64,000 nt of DNA, taken from the NCBI RefSeq assembly GCF_001661345.1, contig NW_017962914.1, positions 1,390,439-1,454,438 of the forward strand, written 5' to 3'. Source of the stretch: Ascoidea rubescens DSM 1968 (Eukaryota; Ascomycota; Saccharomycetes; Ascoideales; Ascoideaceae). A program made the translations under genes and the position numbers. Below the pieces are notes generated by a model, which ran no database searches, had not been told where the DNA came from, and saw nothing but the letters and a program-made list of their open reading frames with translations. Shown in pieces: positions 10,893-22,975 of the stretch. Positions within the stretch are counted from its first letter, which is position 1, and each line of letters opens with the position of its first letter.

Positions 10893-11379
10893 TTTGATTC
10901 TGTATAATTATAAATCATAAAATACAAAAAAATAGTTCTCTCAATTAAGAACTGTATAATATATATATGTAAATTAATTTTTAATAATTTAAAAGAATCA
11001 AGACTCAAATATGAAATAAAATAATTATTAATCAGAATATAATAAAAGTAGTGAAAAGAGAAAAGAGAAAAGAGAGAGAAGGAATAAAAAAATGACAAAA
11101 AACCATTAAAAAAATTGCTACAAAAACCTTTTTTTGTGATAATTGACACAAAACCGCCAAAATCAGCATTAGAAAAATATAAACACACCAAATATAAAAC
11201 CAGATAACCTTAGCTAGAACTGAATTGGAAGTTTTTCAAAGAAAAGAAATAATTCAGTGGAGTTGGTTCAAGCGAAAATAAAATTGCAGATTGAAATCTG
11301 AAATAAAATAAAGATGGAGTTGATAAATATCACCTTCATTGACAATTACTTGACAGAAATGTAAAGACAGATAGCATTA
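10893..11379. promoter_or_regulatory. Intergenic region, promoter of secreted-protein gene
   Basis: AT-rich and purine-rich on the plus strand, hence a pyrimidine-rich leader for the minus-strand gene at 8532-10892. It includes a (GAAAA/GAGAA)n run at about 11050-11080. No gene or RNA is seen. Confidence 0.4.
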
Positions 11380-12492
11380 TTATTCAGTATATATTTTAAC
11401 TTTCTTTTTACCTTCAAGCATAGCTTCATTGATAACTTCGGTTAAACCGTTTTCGCTGATAATATATCTCTTTGTAAATTCTGAATCTTCAGCAATTGGA
11501 GGTTGTGGGACATTGATGGGGGTTCGATAATTATTAGCTGAACGAGCACTAAAATCACGACGAGGAGGAGCATTGAACTGGGTTCCAGTTGGGATTATGT
11601 CTAATCTTGCAATGTAGAAAATGGTGGTGAAGATAACTAGATCAATTAACCAAACAAAAGTGCTGACACATACCATTGAGGTAACAGCCTTTCTAATATC
11701 ACAATACTTCTGGCTGTTTGTGCAGTCAGCAGGCATCAATATACCAACGCAAACACCAAAAGCAGAGATAGTTAAACAGCAACAAATAATGCTATAAAAT
11801 ATGCAGTTGTTTTGGGAGAAATTGAGGATTCTCAATACAAAGAGCGAAGAAACACTCATTATAATTGCAGCTTGGGAAATCAAAAAAGACCAAACTGAAC
11901 GATTGATTTCAGTGTCATCATAATTTAAAGATTGAGAGCAAAGAGTAATAGTGATAATTTGCAAAACAATTTGAAACATCTGAATTAAAGTATTAACTGT
12001 AATACCATCTCTAGGAATGCCCAAAAATTTAGTTGCTTTATCTGGGACAGTGATAACAGGTTTTGATAAGGTTTCTGAAATAAGCATTCTTTCCACGTTA
12101 TTATATCTTGAATTGTGAGAGTATTTGACCTCAGTTGCAGGTGGTGGAATATTTTGAAAACCTATGTTTTTCTCTTCATCGAGAGTATATTCAGATGGAG
12201 GATATTTGGTATCATTATCGATGTTATTTTGGGGGTCTTTTTCGTCGTCTAGAACAGAACTTGGTGGGAGTGGAGGGCCTTGTCTAGAAGCTGCAGAAGC
12301 AATTCTGGAGCCTCCATTGGGAGGAAGAGTGTTATGATCATAAAAGGCATCTGATATTGGGGGATATTCTTGACTTGGTGCAGGAGGAGGAATAGAACTT
12401 GAATTGGAAGGGGATCTATTCTCATTTGGTTTTTGATGGTCAAAATAAAAATTGGTACTTTGACCATAACTGAAATCTCTATCTTTATCCAT
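11380..12492 (-). CDS. Four-helix membrane protein, paralogue of the gene at 14407-15669
   Basis: A 370-residue protein with a Pro/Ser/Asn-rich cytosolic-looking N-terminus (about 150 residues) and then four closely spaced hydrophobic helices (about 165-310). Signature segments are FLGIPRDGITVNTLIQ, SVWSFLISQAAII, TISAFGVCVGIL and VCVSTFVWL. The C-terminal tail ends KVKIYTE. The head-to-head neighbour 1.9 kb away repeats the same architecture and most signature residues (SFLISQ, LTISA-GVC-GIL, STF-W), so the pair arose by duplication. The topology resembles MARVEL-type or other small tetraspan membrane proteins. I cannot assign a function. Next to S. cerevisiae MED1 lies the predicted membrane protein YPR071W, and these may be its relatives. 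Confidence 0.7.
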   Translation of the reverse strand: MDKDRDFSYGQSTNFYFDHQKPNENRSPSNSSSIPPPAPSQEYPPISDAFYDHNTLPPNGGSRIASAASRQGPPLPPSSVLDDEKDPQNNIDNDTKYPPSEYTLDEEKNIGFQNIPPPATEVKYSHNSRYNNVERMLISETLSKPVITVPDKATKFLGIPRDGITVNTLIQMFQIVLQIITITLCSQSLNYDDTEINRSVWSFLISQAAIIMSVSSLFVLRILNFSQNNCIFYSIICCCLTISAFGVCVGILMPADCTNSQKYCDIRKAVTSMVCVSTFVWLIDLVIFTTIFYIARLDIIPTGTQFNAPPRRDFSARSANNYRTPINVPQPPIAEDSEFTKRYIISENGLTEVINEAMLEGKKKVKIYTE

Positions 12493-14406
12493 AACTAAGT
12501 AGATATTACTATTTTATAACTAATATTGATTACGTGTATATATATGTTAATGATGATAATTACCTAATTAATGATTTCTTGATGATTTTTCTAATTGGAA
12601 AAGAACAAAATAAAATAAAATAAAACAAAACAAAACGGGATTAAAAATTGATTTGGTGAAAGAATTAATAACTAAACAAACAGTATTAATCAATCGTCAC
12701 TTTGCTTGCAAGTAAATCTATTGTTGTAGCAGGAAAATAAAAGCTTCAAAAGAAGTAAGCACAAAAAATAAAAGAAACTTGTCAGAATCGATGGAAATGG
12801 TAGAATATATATTAAGCCAGCATTCAGCAATTGGGTGACGATGTTTTTAAATAGCTGTGTTAATAAACCAAATTCAATTATCCAGATAAAACTAAAATAA
12901 TGAGCCTAAGGGGGGAGCCAAAAATTAGTTAGAATTCGACAAAACTTGTATAGCAAAGAAAGGCTAGGAGGTGTGTATTCCGTAATAGTAATGAAGTAGC
13001 ACCATAACTAGACTTTGAAACAGGATTGTAGGCAGATAGCAGTAAAGTTGTTTATAAAATGGACGTAGATTATTTATAAAAGCGAACATAAATACACTCA
13101 TCTCGTCTAGCTGTAAAGAGTAAGACTGGTGGATATATTTTCTTTCATTTTGGTAGTGAAAACAATAGACGCAATGCAGACGCTATCTGCTGCAGGCTAT
13201 AATGCGACCGTTGCGTGCTTTCGGAAAGAAACGTTTTCGAAATAATATTTCGACGAGCGGTCTTCGTGCACTATTTAACATTGTGCGTCCGAGTATGCAT
13301 TTTCTGCTTGGCAGCTCTTTACCGGTATTGTCGGCGTCGACTTGGACATTGATGTCCGGTCTGCTTCGTATGATCACGAATAGCGCACGAAAAGTACGTC
13401 AACGGATAATGCAATACCGGCACAGTTTCTGCAAGGGTCATGAGATGCCTTAAAACCAGAAAACTGGATGTGTTTGTACGTTTGGTCTTTAACAGCTCGT
13501 GGGTGACGGTTTTTGTCTGTTTATGGTGCATTAGCTGTCTGAGGCGACACCATTTGCAAAAACAGCTATAAAAGCATCTGGTTTAGTCAGTGGATGCTTA
13601 TGTTTGTGGAAAACAGATCAACATTTAGAGGCTAGAACCACCTTTTGTCGTCTAGCGAAGCGTTCGCCAGGACCAGGTGCTGTTCCTGAACAGATCTCGT
13701 GTAGTTGGCGAACAAAAAAAACAAACAATAGGGAAAGAAGACCCGCAGAGGTGGTTTTGATCTGCGGCCAAAAAGGTTTCTCATTATATTTCTGCTTTTT
13801 TTGAGGAAGAGAAGCTATTTTAAACAAACAATACTTCAAAGTTCTTTGCTACGCTTTAAACTGGGTTACCTCAGATGAACAGACTTGAGTCAATTCGCTA
13901 GAAAGTATTTTAGCCAAAGAGGTGTTTTTTTCTGACCCAATTCTAATTCCAAAATATGGATTTCATATCTAGTCCACCATAGGCTCGTTTAATATGCACA
14001 TAATCCAAGAACCGATGAACAACAATTATTTTAAGACTTCAGGTTTTTTTATAAGGTAGTTAGTGGCTATCTCTTCACCTTTATAATTGACTTGATTCCT
14101 TCTCATCTCAGTTAGCTGGATTTACTTTTTTATTAGTAGTTCCTTTTTTCTTGATTTATTATAACCTTCCTAATAATTTCCAATTATTCTTACAACTTCA
14201 ATATTTAATCCTCAATCCTTAATTACATTATTGGCTTTGATTTATATTACCTATTTCACATAAATAAAATCAATTTTAAATTTGTCTTTGTTTTCAATTC
14301 ACTTCCAATAAACTGTCTTTTCCATCATCCTTTATATAATCATCCTGTTTTAATAACCAATCCATATTAAGGTGAACCAGCTATCGTATTTAATATTTGT
14401 TCTATA
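12493..14406. promoter_or_regulatory. Divergent promoter region between the two four-helix paralogues
   Basis: A 1.9 kb divergent intergenic region. It holds AAAAT/AAAAC repeats at 12606-12640, a less AT-rich core at about 13140-13780, and pyrimidine-biased sequence toward the plus-strand gene. There is no ATG on the plus strand from 14018 to the start at 14407, which suggests a leader of up to about 390 nt. Short open frames in the core have no recognisable product and overlap on both strands, as expected of GC-richer noncoding DNA. Confidence 0.45.
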
Positions 14407-15669
14407 ATGTCAGCACCTACTCATAGACGTAGTTTCTCTGTTGATTTATCAAGCCAACCTAATATATTTGCCCCACCATTACCACCACAAAGACCAGCTA
14501 ATCAAGATCCTCAACAACAACTACAATCTGGCCAGCCTCAACAAAACCAATATATTTATCCCTCAGAAGAACATTCTGCTCATTCACAATCTTATATCCA
14601 ACCTCAACCTCAACCTCAACCTCAACCTCAACTATCACATTCCCAATCAAATTTACAAGCTCAACCACAACAAGATCAATTTATTCAAGATAATATCTCT
14701 GCTCTATCACAGCCAAAATCAAGAGCTGTTTCAAACAATTCCCAGGGTGTCTCGCTTCGTGATAATCTTTCACCTACGCCTACTAATTTTAATAACCAGC
14801 AACCTCCTTTCAACAATACTTATAGTAATTTCAATTTGAATAATTTAAATAATAATGAAGAAATGATTAAAACAAATTACGAAAATTTAAGTGATCCCAA
14901 TATCCACGCTAACCAATCAGTTGGTCCAAACGATGACTCCAAGTATTTTGAAAATTTAATTTACAAAAAAACCATTAAAAAACCAATAGCTAAAATTCCA
15001 AATTTTGCTCAAAGAACTTTAGGTATAAGCCCAGATGCTTTTTCTGCAAATACAATCATTCATTTAATTCAAGTATCATTAACCGCAGCCACCATTGGTT
15101 TATGTTCTAGAAGCTTGAGCATTGACAATGAAATCAGTAAAAGAGTTTGGTCTTTTTTAATTTCTCAATCCTCGATTATCTTAGCTGTTTCTTTGCTATT
15201 TTTGTTTAAAATCATGGATTTTGAGCATAATAATGGAATCTTCTATTGTTTAGCAAGTTGTGGTTTAACAATTTCTGCTATGGGCGTTTGTATAGGTATT
15301 TTGCAAACAAGAAATTGTGGGATGGACATAGACTCCTGTCGTATTAGAAGAGCTATCACTGCTTTAATTTGCACCTCAACTTTTATTTGGGTGATCATCT
15401 TAGTTCAATTTCTAATTGTCTTTTACGTCTCAAGATTAGGCAAAGACAAATTCTTGCCTTCTGCTTTTCCTGATGAAACTTTCCAAAGAAATCCTAATCC
15501 TCGTTACCACCATACACAGGAAAAACAATATTACCATCCTGGGAATTATTTTGCAGACGATGATTCTCACAATCATATTGTCAAAGACTACATATTGAAA
15601 AATGGTTCTTTATATGATGCTTCTAGCACAAGCATAGCAAATAAAGTCAGAATTGAATTATATGCTTAA
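14407..15669 (+). CDS. Four-helix membrane protein, paralogue of the gene at 11380-12492
   Basis: A 420-residue protein. The N-terminal 190 residues are Gln/Pro/Asn-rich, with a QP dipeptide run (about residues 61-76). Four hydrophobic helices follow (about 215-355), with segments RVWSFLISQSSIIL, LTISAMGVCIGIL and LICTSTFIWVI. The C-terminus ends KVRIELYA, parallel to KVKIYTE in the paralogue. The Cys pair in the loop between helices 3 and 4 (NCGMDIDSC here, CTNSQKYC there) is kept. The gene lies 464 bp upstream of MED1 on the same strand. Function is unknown; the N-terminal low-complexity regions of the pair have diverged completely. Confidence 0.72.
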   Translation: MSAPTHRRSFSVDLSSQPNIFAPPLPPQRPANQDPQQQLQSGQPQQNQYIYPSEEHSAHSQSYIQPQPQPQPQPQLSHSQSNLQAQPQQDQFIQDNISALSQPKSRAVSNNSQGVSLRDNLSPTPTNFNNQQPPFNNTYSNFNLNNLNNNEEMIKTNYENLSDPNIHANQSVGPNDDSKYFENLIYKKTIKKPIAKIPNFAQRTLGISPDAFSANTIIHLIQVSLTAATIGLCSRSLSIDNEISKRVWSFLISQSSIILAVSLLFLFKIMDFEHNNGIFYCLASCGLTISAMGVCIGILQTRNCGMDIDSCRIRRAITALICTSTFIWVIILVQFLIVFYVSRLGKDKFLPSAFPDETFQRNPNPRYHHTQEKQYYHPGNYFADDDSHNHIVKDYILKNGSLYDASSTSIANKVRIELYA

Positions 15670-16133
15670 CAAGTCTGTATATTATCCCTCACAAGTTCAC
15701 ATCTATAAACCTAAAAATTACTTATGAATCTTATTGTTTATTATAATAATTTTTTTTTTACTATTCGTTTTCAAAATTGGTATTCTGGTTAACAAATGGC
15801 AGGTAACGTAAAAACCTGTGTTTATATTTGGTTATTTTATTTATTTATTTACTATTTTATTATTTGACTTAGTTTAATTATTTTTTGTCGTATTTATAGT
15901 TTTTTATTTCCATTTTCCCTTTACTCTTCACTTACTCTCGATCATCTTCTAATTCTCTCAAGTTCCTATTTTCCTACAATGTAGACCTTTATCTATCCTC
16001 TTTTGTACCCGTCTTTTTATATGGAGGTAGGATGTATTGATTCCCAAACCCTAATTGGAGTGAAAAACTGTTCCATCAAGACCTAAACAACGACTTTACT
16101 GAAGAACAACGTCCCACAACTGCTCAAGATAAT
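15670..16133. promoter_or_regulatory. Intergenic region, MED1 promoter
   Basis: AT-rich, with a T-run at 15752-15760, TTATTTATTT repeats at 15835-15855 and a pyrimidine-rich segment at 15905-16020 before MED1. It holds no other gene. Confidence 0.4.
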
Positions 16134-19100
16134 ATGACGCCAGATGCTGATACCCAGTTAAATAAAATAATACGCGAGCTAGCAAAGAGACCAGGCTTGG
16201 TTTCTTTGCAGAATATCAAGAGAATTGCCGAATTGTTTGGTCTATATTCTATCACAGATGATTCAACCAACATCAATTTTGAGAGATTAACAATTGGTGG
16301 TCCTATTTTGCTTATTGATATTGATTTCGATAGCTCCACTTTAAAGGCCTCTAAGGTCTCGTTATCTTTGGTGTCTGAGACTTCTGATCTTCAGGGCGAC
16401 TCTTTGATGGACACTGATGTCCAGATCAATGCCAACCAAAATGCTAGCAAAGAAGATAATGTTAATATGGACGCTAAGGACGATCAGAAACCTATATTTT
16501 TGAGAATTAAAGGGCAGTTTGATTCTTTGAAAAGACAACTTTCTTTCACAAACAAGTCAATCGAAAACTCTGCTGATAAAGTCTTGCTTAATTCGTTGAC
16601 AGTAACTGGATTGCCAAAGAAGCCAATAAATAAGCAAAATATTCAATACGACATAATAAAGCTAAATAATTTTGTCAGCAATTTAAAGTACTTGACAAAA
16701 TTAGACAAACTATCTGTTATAAAACCAAATGACACTCCTACTTCAACTACTGCTTCCAATCTCAATTCCACTTCCAACTCGGAACTTGATGACCAGCAAA
16801 ATGTCGATTTATTCAACTATATTGACGAATTATCCATGGTATTTTATATTATCCATCAAAATGAATATATATATTATCTAAATCAATTGAATTCCTCCAC
16901 ATCGTATATTAATTCAGACCCATGGGAAGAAAAAGCTTTGGATTTGATCAATGGCTATTCCAATTTCGGGAAACCAGAAATAAATGTTAATAATAAAATT
17001 GGTCTTTTTATGAAATACTGGGAGGATAATAGGTATATAAATAGGAAATCTTTTAAAATAGAAAATCAATACCTTAAAACACCAGAAAATAACAATAAAA
17101 CTAATGATGATAAAAATGATCTGGATAGTGAAATGATGAATATAAATGAAGAATTGCCAAATAATAATCTTGATATATTCCAATCAGAAACTTACAACAC
17201 AAAATTTCATAAAGATATAAAATATATCCAATTTTCTGTGAAAGCTGATGTAAAAAACTCTCTCTTGCCTCTAGACACTGTTTTAACTTCCTCATATCTC
17301 GATTCCGTTACAAATTCATTAAGAAATATTCAATTAAAAACTATTAACCAATCTCAGAATTCACAGAACACAATTATTAATTTTATTGATCATAATATCG
17401 CAAAATACTTTGTCACTCCCATTAACAATTCAAATTTGAAAACATGCCTAAATTTAAAGTTTTTTCCTAACGTTTGGATTCCTATTGACTTATTTTTATC
17501 ATATTTTAATAGTTCCAATAGGTCTTATAAAATTGAAATAAAATTTAAAGAGTCTACCAAAATCAATAAACAAAAATCAAAATTTGAAGAAGAGGAGTTT
17601 CTTGATTTGAATGATTTAATACGAAAGACAAATAAAAGAAACAATACCGACGAATTATATATCAATAATTATAATGACTTGGTAAATTTGCAAGAAGGAA
17701 AAGCAAAAAAATCATTAGTAAGTGAGGTTCCCCTTGTCGATGATATATTTTCCAATTTTAACTCTCAAGTACAAAAACAATATGTGATAAATGTTAAGAA
17801 TCCTGAAGCTTTTAATGGTATAACAATGGAAAATCTTGATGATGCTGTATTGATTGAAGAAGATGAGGAAGATGAAAGTAAAAATAATGGTTTCAATAAT
17901 GTATTGGATAATAATTCTAAAAATGTTTCAAACTCTACTCATTCAGCAAATACGCAAACAAATTCCAATACTGTTGATGTCAAATATAGTTTTATTAATA
18001 ATTCTTTATCAAAATTGAAAAAAATCAGATCAATTGATATTATTTATAAAGAATTCGATAACCCTGAATCGAACTCTCTTAATCAACCATTTTTAACAAC
18101 TAAAGTTGATGATTTTTTGAAAAACTTTCAAGATTTTTTAGTAGATATAAGATCATGGTTATTCATTGAAAATTTAATAAAATCTTTAGCAGAAAAATCG
18201 CATTGTTGCCAAGATGATGATAATAGTAATTCTAAAGCAAATGATATTCTTAATATTCCAACACAAACTGAAGAGCCATTACATGTTTTTAGGAAAAAAA
18301 ATTTAGAAACAGATGCTTCTGGATTAAGTTTTGAACGTAGAAGAGGATCTATAACAAGTAACGGAATAATAAATAATCCAAGAGAAATTATTAATAGATC
18401 TAGATCATCATCAACAGCATCACATTCCTATACTAATTCAAATTTAAATTATAAAGGGTTATATAATGATAAAGGAAGTATTGATCTTGAAGTATTTCTT
18501 GATTTATTTGCGGATGTTGATGTATCTAGCAACAGCAACAATAATAGCAATGGCAATATTATCAGTAGTCATGAAAATGAATTTGGAATAAACAATATGA
18601 ATATGAACATGAATAGTAATGAACAACATCCATCATCATCATTTGTACATAAAAGAAGAAACTCATTAATCAAGCTTAAGAAAACGTTAAATTCTAATCA
18701 TTATCACAATCAAAGTTTAAAATTTTTTCAGAATAATTATTTTATAAAATTTTTGCTTTTAGATTCATCAATTGATGAGCTTTCATTGGGACTTGAGTAT
18801 AATTTAACTGGATCAGAGTTGAATACTAGTGGTAATATATACGAGTTTACTATGATAACCAATTTGAATATATTTCCAGATAGATCAAGTCTTAATAGTT
18901 TAAACATGAATATGAATATGAATATAGGCATTGGTATGAACATGGGTATGAATATGGGCATGAGTTCTAATAGTGGTAGTAGTAATAGTGATAACAATAG
19001 CAATGATAAAAATAACAACGATGGTTATAATAGCTTATTTGGTGGTAAAACGAATATTTTTCAAAATTTAAATAAAATCAAGCTATTTATTAATAATGGA

Positions 19101-19325
19101 AAAGTGATTAAAGTTGATATGTATGAAGGAAAAGATAAGATATTTACAGATAATGGGATAATTAAAAAGGGGGATATCATTGAAAACTCCAATGGAAATA
19201 ATATTAATTATTCGAATTCTAATAATAAGAGGCTTAAAAGCAAGAAAATTGTGAAATTGATGGAAGCAATTAATCGAACCGAGAATATATATTATGTTCT
19301 TGATTGGTTATTAAGTAGCAATTAA
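16134..19325 (+). CDS. MED1: Mediator complex subunit 1
   Basis: A middle-module subunit of Mediator, the nuclear coactivator that bridges activators and RNA polymerase II. The N-terminus follows S. cerevisiae Med1 closely: a GLVSLQNIKRIAELFGL helix (ITLENITRLCQTLGL in yeast), then LTIGGPILLIDIDFD with a KVSLSLV strand. Next comes VLLNSLT near residue 160, before a long helix on a KYLTKLDKLS pattern, and an LFNYIDELS segment at about 228. At 1063 residues it is nearly twice the yeast length. The extra comes from Asn-rich linkers and a Met-Asn repeat (about 922-945, NMNMNMNIGIGMNMGMNMG). The final LVKLM/YYVLDWLL helix region also looks conserved. The gene is convergent with COQ5, with only 65 bp between stops, so the 3' UTRs probably overlap. 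Confidence 0.87.
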   Translation: MTPDADTQLNKIIRELAKRPGLVSLQNIKRIAELFGLYSITDDSTNINFERLTIGGPILLIDIDFDSSTLKASKVSLSLVSETSDLQGDSLMDTDVQINANQNASKEDNVNMDAKDDQKPIFLRIKGQFDSLKRQLSFTNKSIENSADKVLLNSLTVTGLPKKPINKQNIQYDIIKLNNFVSNLKYLTKLDKLSVIKPNDTPTSTTASNLNSTSNSELDDQQNVDLFNYIDELSMVFYIIHQNEYIYYLNQLNSSTSYINSDPWEEKALDLINGYSNFGKPEINVNNKIGLFMKYWEDNRYINRKSFKIENQYLKTPENNNKTNDDKNDLDSEMMNINEELPNNNLDIFQSETYNTKFHKDIKYIQFSVKADVKNSLLPLDTVLTSSYLDSVTNSLRNIQLKTINQSQNSQNTIINFIDHNIAKYFVTPINNSNLKTCLNLKFFPNVWIPIDLFLSYFNSSNRSYKIEIKFKESTKINKQKSKFEEEEFLDLNDLIRKTNKRNNTDELYINNYNDLVNLQEGKAKKSLVSEVPLVDDIFSNFNSQVQKQYVINVKNPEAFNGITMENLDDAVLIEEDEEDESKNNGFNNVLDNNSKNVSNSTHSANTQTNSNTVDVKYSFINNSLSKLKKIRSIDIIYKEFDNPESNSLNQPFLTTKVDDFLKNFQDFLVDIRSWLFIENLIKSLAEKSHCCQDDDNSNSKANDILNIPTQTEEPLHVFRKKNLETDASGLSFERRRGSITSNGIINNPREIINRSRSSSTASHSYTNSNLNYKGLYNDKGSIDLEVFLDLFADVDVSSNSNNNSNGNIISSHENEFGINNMNMNMNSNEQHPSSSFVHKRRNSLIKLKKTLNSNHYHNQSLKFFQNNYFIKFLLLDSSIDELSLGLEYNLTGSELNTSGNIYEFTMITNLNIFPDRSSLNSLNMNMNMNIGIGMNMGMNMGMSSNSGSSNSDNNSNDKNNNDGYNSLFGGKTNIFQNLNKIKLFINNGKVIKVDMYEGKDKIFTDNGIIKKGDIIENSNGNNINYSNSNNKRLKSKKIVKLMEAINRTENIYYVLDWLLSSN

Positions 19326-19390
19326 ATTACAGGAAAGCTATATGATTATTAGTATATAATTAAGAAAGAATGTACAATTTATCAGGTATT

Positions 19391-20347
<957 letters not shown>

Positions 20348-21785
20348 TTAATATTTAAGGAGATGAAGAAAGAGGTGAAATGGGAGTTTTCCAATTGGAA
20401 CCAGTGAAAAAAAATGAGTTGAGTTGAGTTGAGTTTTCGAGGATTTGGAGAAAAGCCGACAGAGCGCGGACATGAGAAAAAAACCGAGAATGCGCGGGCA
20501 CATTTTTTGCAAAAATTACGAGAAATACGAAAATAAAAAAAAGTATGAAAATTACGAAAACCGCGAAACTGCGGAACTACGAAAACTACGAAAATGTTGA
20601 AGAAAAGAAAAAAACAAGAAAAAGTTAAACAGAACGCATGCATTTATCTGCGCTTTTGTGCGTGGTTATATTTTTGCGCCATTTTCAGACCAAATTTCCA
20701 GTTTTGTGGGAATATAATAAGTGAAAACGGCACCCATCGGGATGGGTTGCAACGAAAAAGTTGACTTTGGATAGTTGCTATGAGTGGGAATCGAAGAGAG
20801 AAGAAGGGAGAAAATAGATCAAGTTGGGCCAAAACAATGCAAAGTGGTGATAAGATTAAGAGAATAGAAGGATGAGAGCGATTTGTTAATAAAGACAAAT
20901 TAAAAGAAGAAAAATAAAAAGAAAAACAATAAAATTGGAGAACCTAAAAGTAAGCTAAATGTGTAATCAGGAGAATTAGTTTGGCAGTACTATCGTATAG
21001 TATTGTTATATTGGATGATGGATTGAGAAGCAAATAAGGACTACGGTGGTAGTATTCCATTTTGGAGAGGAATATATATTTGAAATCACTTGAGCAAACA
21101 GAGTAAGAAAAAAAGAAATCAATCAATTAATTAATTGATTAATTGAGACTAAGATAGATAATAAACATGGAAGAAAAGATGATTAATAATTGGAAAAAAA
21201 ATAAATGAGTTGAACCAGAATGAATGAAAATAAACTAAAAAGGTATTCAATAATTAACTAAGAGATTTGAACCTAAACTCAGTTTGTTGAAAAATCGAGA
21301 AAGAAAGATAGGAAGTGTGAAAACATAATTAAAAGTGAATTAGAGATGAAATAATTAAATTAGAGCAATAAGAATATCTCTATTGTTATTATTATTATTA
21401 TTAATAGAATAATAAAAGAAAATTATTGCGAGCGATAGTTAAAATAAGGAGAGTGTGCATGGAATGATTATCTTGTTAATCTTAATAAGTGATATTGTAT
21501 TGATGGAAAATAAAGATGATATGAACTTAGAAGTTAAAAGTGGGGATTGAGAAGCATTGGGAATAATAGAATAGCGATGGTACTATTGTATGAAAGGCAT
21601 ATAAAGGGAGAAAGGTAGTAAAAATAACAGAATGAATAGATAAGTAAAAAGCTGAATAAATAAAATAGGACATTGAATAAATAGGATAGGATGTTAAATA
21701 TTTAATTTAGTAGGGTGGTAAATAGATGGATTGAATTAGCTGTTCATTAGTAATCGTAGAAAAAAAAACAGAAAAAATTATTAAA

Positions 21786-21835
21786 GTTAAAATGAAATGA
21801 AATGAAATAAAATAAAATAAAATAAAATAAAATAA
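21786..21835. repeat. Pentanucleotide AAAAT/AAATG tandem repeat
   Basis: About ten 5-bp units in a row, first AAATG-like and then AAAAT-like, followed by degenerate copies to 21875. Simple-sequence repeat in the COQ5-velvet intergenic region. Confidence 0.8.
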
Positions 21836-22967
21836 AGTAAAGTAGCATAATACAATATAAAATAAAATAAAACAAAAACTTAGGAATAGGTCAAGAAAAG
21901 TTTTATTAAGATTGTTAAATTGAAATGGACAAAGTTAGAAAAAGTAGAATTTATGATTTTCCAAGACTAAAACAAAACAAAACATATACATGCAAGATTA
22001 AAAAAATAAAGATGAAATTGAATAGCAAGATGAAAGAAAAGAAGTGAAAAAAATTAGGAAAAGAAAAAAAAAGAAAGAAAGAAAACAAAAAACAAATAAA
22101 ATAACGAAAAAAGAAGGTAAAGTGAGAGAGCGAGAGAGAAAAATAGAAAAAAGTTGGAATATTTAACCTTTAGATTAAAGATGGGCATAAATTGAGTTTT
22201 AAATTGAGATTAAGATAAACAAAATTAGATAGTGAGGAAGGACTTTTATTTTTTGCATTTATTCAGATTTGGTAGGTTATAGAAGGAGATTTTAGAGATT
22301 CAGAGATTCAAAAAGTCAGAGATTAGGGGAAAAGGATATAAAATACATAAAATTTGAGATGGAAATGGTAATGGTAATAGGAATGGGAATGGGAATAGGG
22401 TAGAAATAGATCTGGAAAGTGAGTTTATTGAGAAGAGGAGACTTCTAGAAAGAGTAGAGGGAATTATTACAATAAAGATAATTCATTGTGAAAGAGCCAA
22501 AAAAAAATAAAATATATGCTCCAAGATGAAAGAAAAGTGAATAATAAATTGAAATTGATTAACATTGTCAACTGTTTAATAACAATGTGAGTAGTGAGAA
22601 CTGACTCAATTATTGGATCAGTGGTCGTAATGAGAAGCGGTGATATAATAATAAGATAATAAGAAGAAAATAATAAAATTAATTAGTATTTGTGCCCATA
22701 AATAGGAAGATGATATTATTTATCAGATAATATTTATTAATATTTATTAATATTTATTATTAATTGCGGAAGAAAATAGGGAGGAAAGAAAGAGTCCAAA
22801 TGCAAGAGTTTGATTGGCTGGAAAAGTGCAATTTATTTGCTGAGATTGTTCTATAGTGATGATGCAGAACAATAGCAGAATCTCTGAGCGGAATAAGCTC
22901 AGATTAGTGGACAAAAAACAGATCCAACCACATTTCAAGGGTAAAAGTTCTGTGGGAAAGGGGGATA

Positions 22968-22975
22968 CACGTGAT
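22968..22975 (-). promoter_or_regulatory. CACGTGAT E-box, Cbf1-type site
   Basis: A perfect CACGTGAT (ATCACGTG on the other strand) inside the GC-richer core of the long intergenic region. Its 12-base context ATACACGTGATG is identical to that of the site at 3195. Confidence 0.3.

Noticed and set aside
13183-13839. Small open frames on both strands between the four-helix paralogues
   Set aside because: Short, overlapping, in a GC-richer intergenic patch, no recognisable product.
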